Positions 63,430 through 64,000 of a stretch of DNA of 64,000 nt are shown here, piece after piece. The translations under genes and the position numbers were made by a program. Each line of letters starts with the position of its first letter. Within the stretch, counting starts at the first letter, position 1. The stretch comes from Ceriagrion tenellum (lineage: Eukaryota; Arthropoda; Insecta; Odonata; Coenagrionidae): NCBI GenBank assembly GCA_963169105.1, contig OY720636.1, forward strand, positions 147,211,941 through 147,275,940. Reading direction: 5' to 3'. The notes below the pieces were generated by a model, which saw nothing but the letters and a program-made list of their open reading frames with translations, ran no database searches and had not been told where the DNA came from.

Positions 63430-63650
63430 GATACGAGCTCAATGCTCTGTAAACAATAAGTGTCCTCTCCTCTTCCCATCCCCCCCTCCTCCCTCCCACC
63501 ACCCTCACATTAGTCGCCCTTCCCCCTACGGTCACCCGCCGCCCTCCCTCTCGTCCCTCACAGCCAGCGAGGGGCTCTCGTGTCCATGTGGCGGCGAATA
63601 ACAAACCACTTCCCGAGAGGCCCAATCCCTCTCACGCGTTCTAAATTTCT
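63430..63650. other. GC-rich island, C/T-rich
   Basis: C/T-rich with several CpGs (63515-63650), preceded by CACGTG at 63426. Minus frames over it are Gly/Arg/Glu-rich and motif-free. Possibly regulatory. Confidence 0.35.
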
Positions 63651-63956
63651 TCGAGCGACCGAATAAAGAAAATGGTAATGAGAAAGAAATTATAACGGCC
63701 ACTCCTCGATCCATTTGTGTCCCAAGTTGTCCGCTATACGATATTATGGCGCGTGGGTCGACAAGTTTGATCCAGAAGAAATAGTTAACCGCGAGCCGTT
63801 CATAGAGCTCACCATTATGACTCAGTGGTATCAATCTTCGCGCAATATTCATTTCGCGCGTTCACGCAACATTCAATAATACCACTTTCTACGTTGATAA
63901 TATTTTAAACATTAACATCGCACTTAAAAATTATTTATTATTTAAACATTATTAAT

Positions 63957-64000
<44 letters not shown>
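63957..64000. repeat. (TA)n microsatellite
   Basis: An almost pure TA dinucleotide run reaches the end of the window, so its length is unknown. Confidence 0.95.

Noticed and set aside
1..64000. CRISPR array, bacterial operon or prokaryotic defence system
   Set aside because: No regular spacer-repeat array, no tightly packed genes and no ribosome-binding context; the DNA is clearly eukaryotic.

Overview
This is a eukaryotic, AT-rich window. It carries dispersed repeats, degenerate retrotransposons, foldback elements, (TA)n repeats and isolated GC-rich islands. The transposon mix (Penelope-like remnants, several non-LTR clades, a piggyBac-type MITE, tRNA-derived SINEs) suggests an arthropod, probably an insect. 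That assignment is inference; nothing in the sequence fixes the species. I find no convincing host gene. The open frames are short, mostly overlap in several frames inside GC-rich islands, or belong to transposons. The window reads as intergenic or long-intron DNA.

Layout. 1-9.7 kb: mostly unique AT-rich DNA with a 153-bp direct duplication (1026/2006) and GC-rich islands near 6.0, 7.2 and 8.0 kb. 9.7-13.3 kb: a short 51-bp repeat pair, a GC-rich island at 12.2-12.4 kb and AT-rich DNA. 13.38-14.95 kb: a decayed non-LTR retrotransposon on the minus strand, split by a 234-bp palindromic MITE with TTAA duplications. 15.5-15.8 kb: a fragment of a second reverse transcriptase of the Jockey/CR1 type on the plus strand. 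16.3-21 kb: three strong GC-rich islands. 21-28.9 kb: unique DNA with a miRNA-like hairpin (25854-25917) and a MITE-like hairpin (27073-27208). 28.97-29.59 kb: the 3' part of a third non-LTR element. 29.8-44 kb: GC-rich islands, a 365-bp near-perfect foldback at 34 kb, a retroelement 3' end at 37.6 kb and a SINE at 41 kb. 45.0 kb: a Penelope-type GIY-YIG remnant. 47.3-47.6 kb: a foldback. 48.9-51.5 kb: an inverted pair of one repeat around a GC-rich centre with a hammerhead-like motif. 56.3 kb: a foldback with hammerhead-like arms. 58.7-62.0 kb: the longest element, a decayed non-LTR retrotransposon on the minus strand with 5' region, AP-type endonuclease, RT and part of the C-terminus, itself hit by a SINE and by a 66-bp insertion with a 15-bp target duplication. 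62.3-63.3 kb: two more retroelement 3' ends. 63.4-63.65 kb: a GC-rich island. The window ends in a (TA)n tract.

Nothing here works together as a pathway. The interest lies in nested insertions, long inverted repeats able to form dsRNA, possible self-cleaving RNA motifs and a repeat family present three times. All calls come from reading the sequence by eye; no database search was possible.
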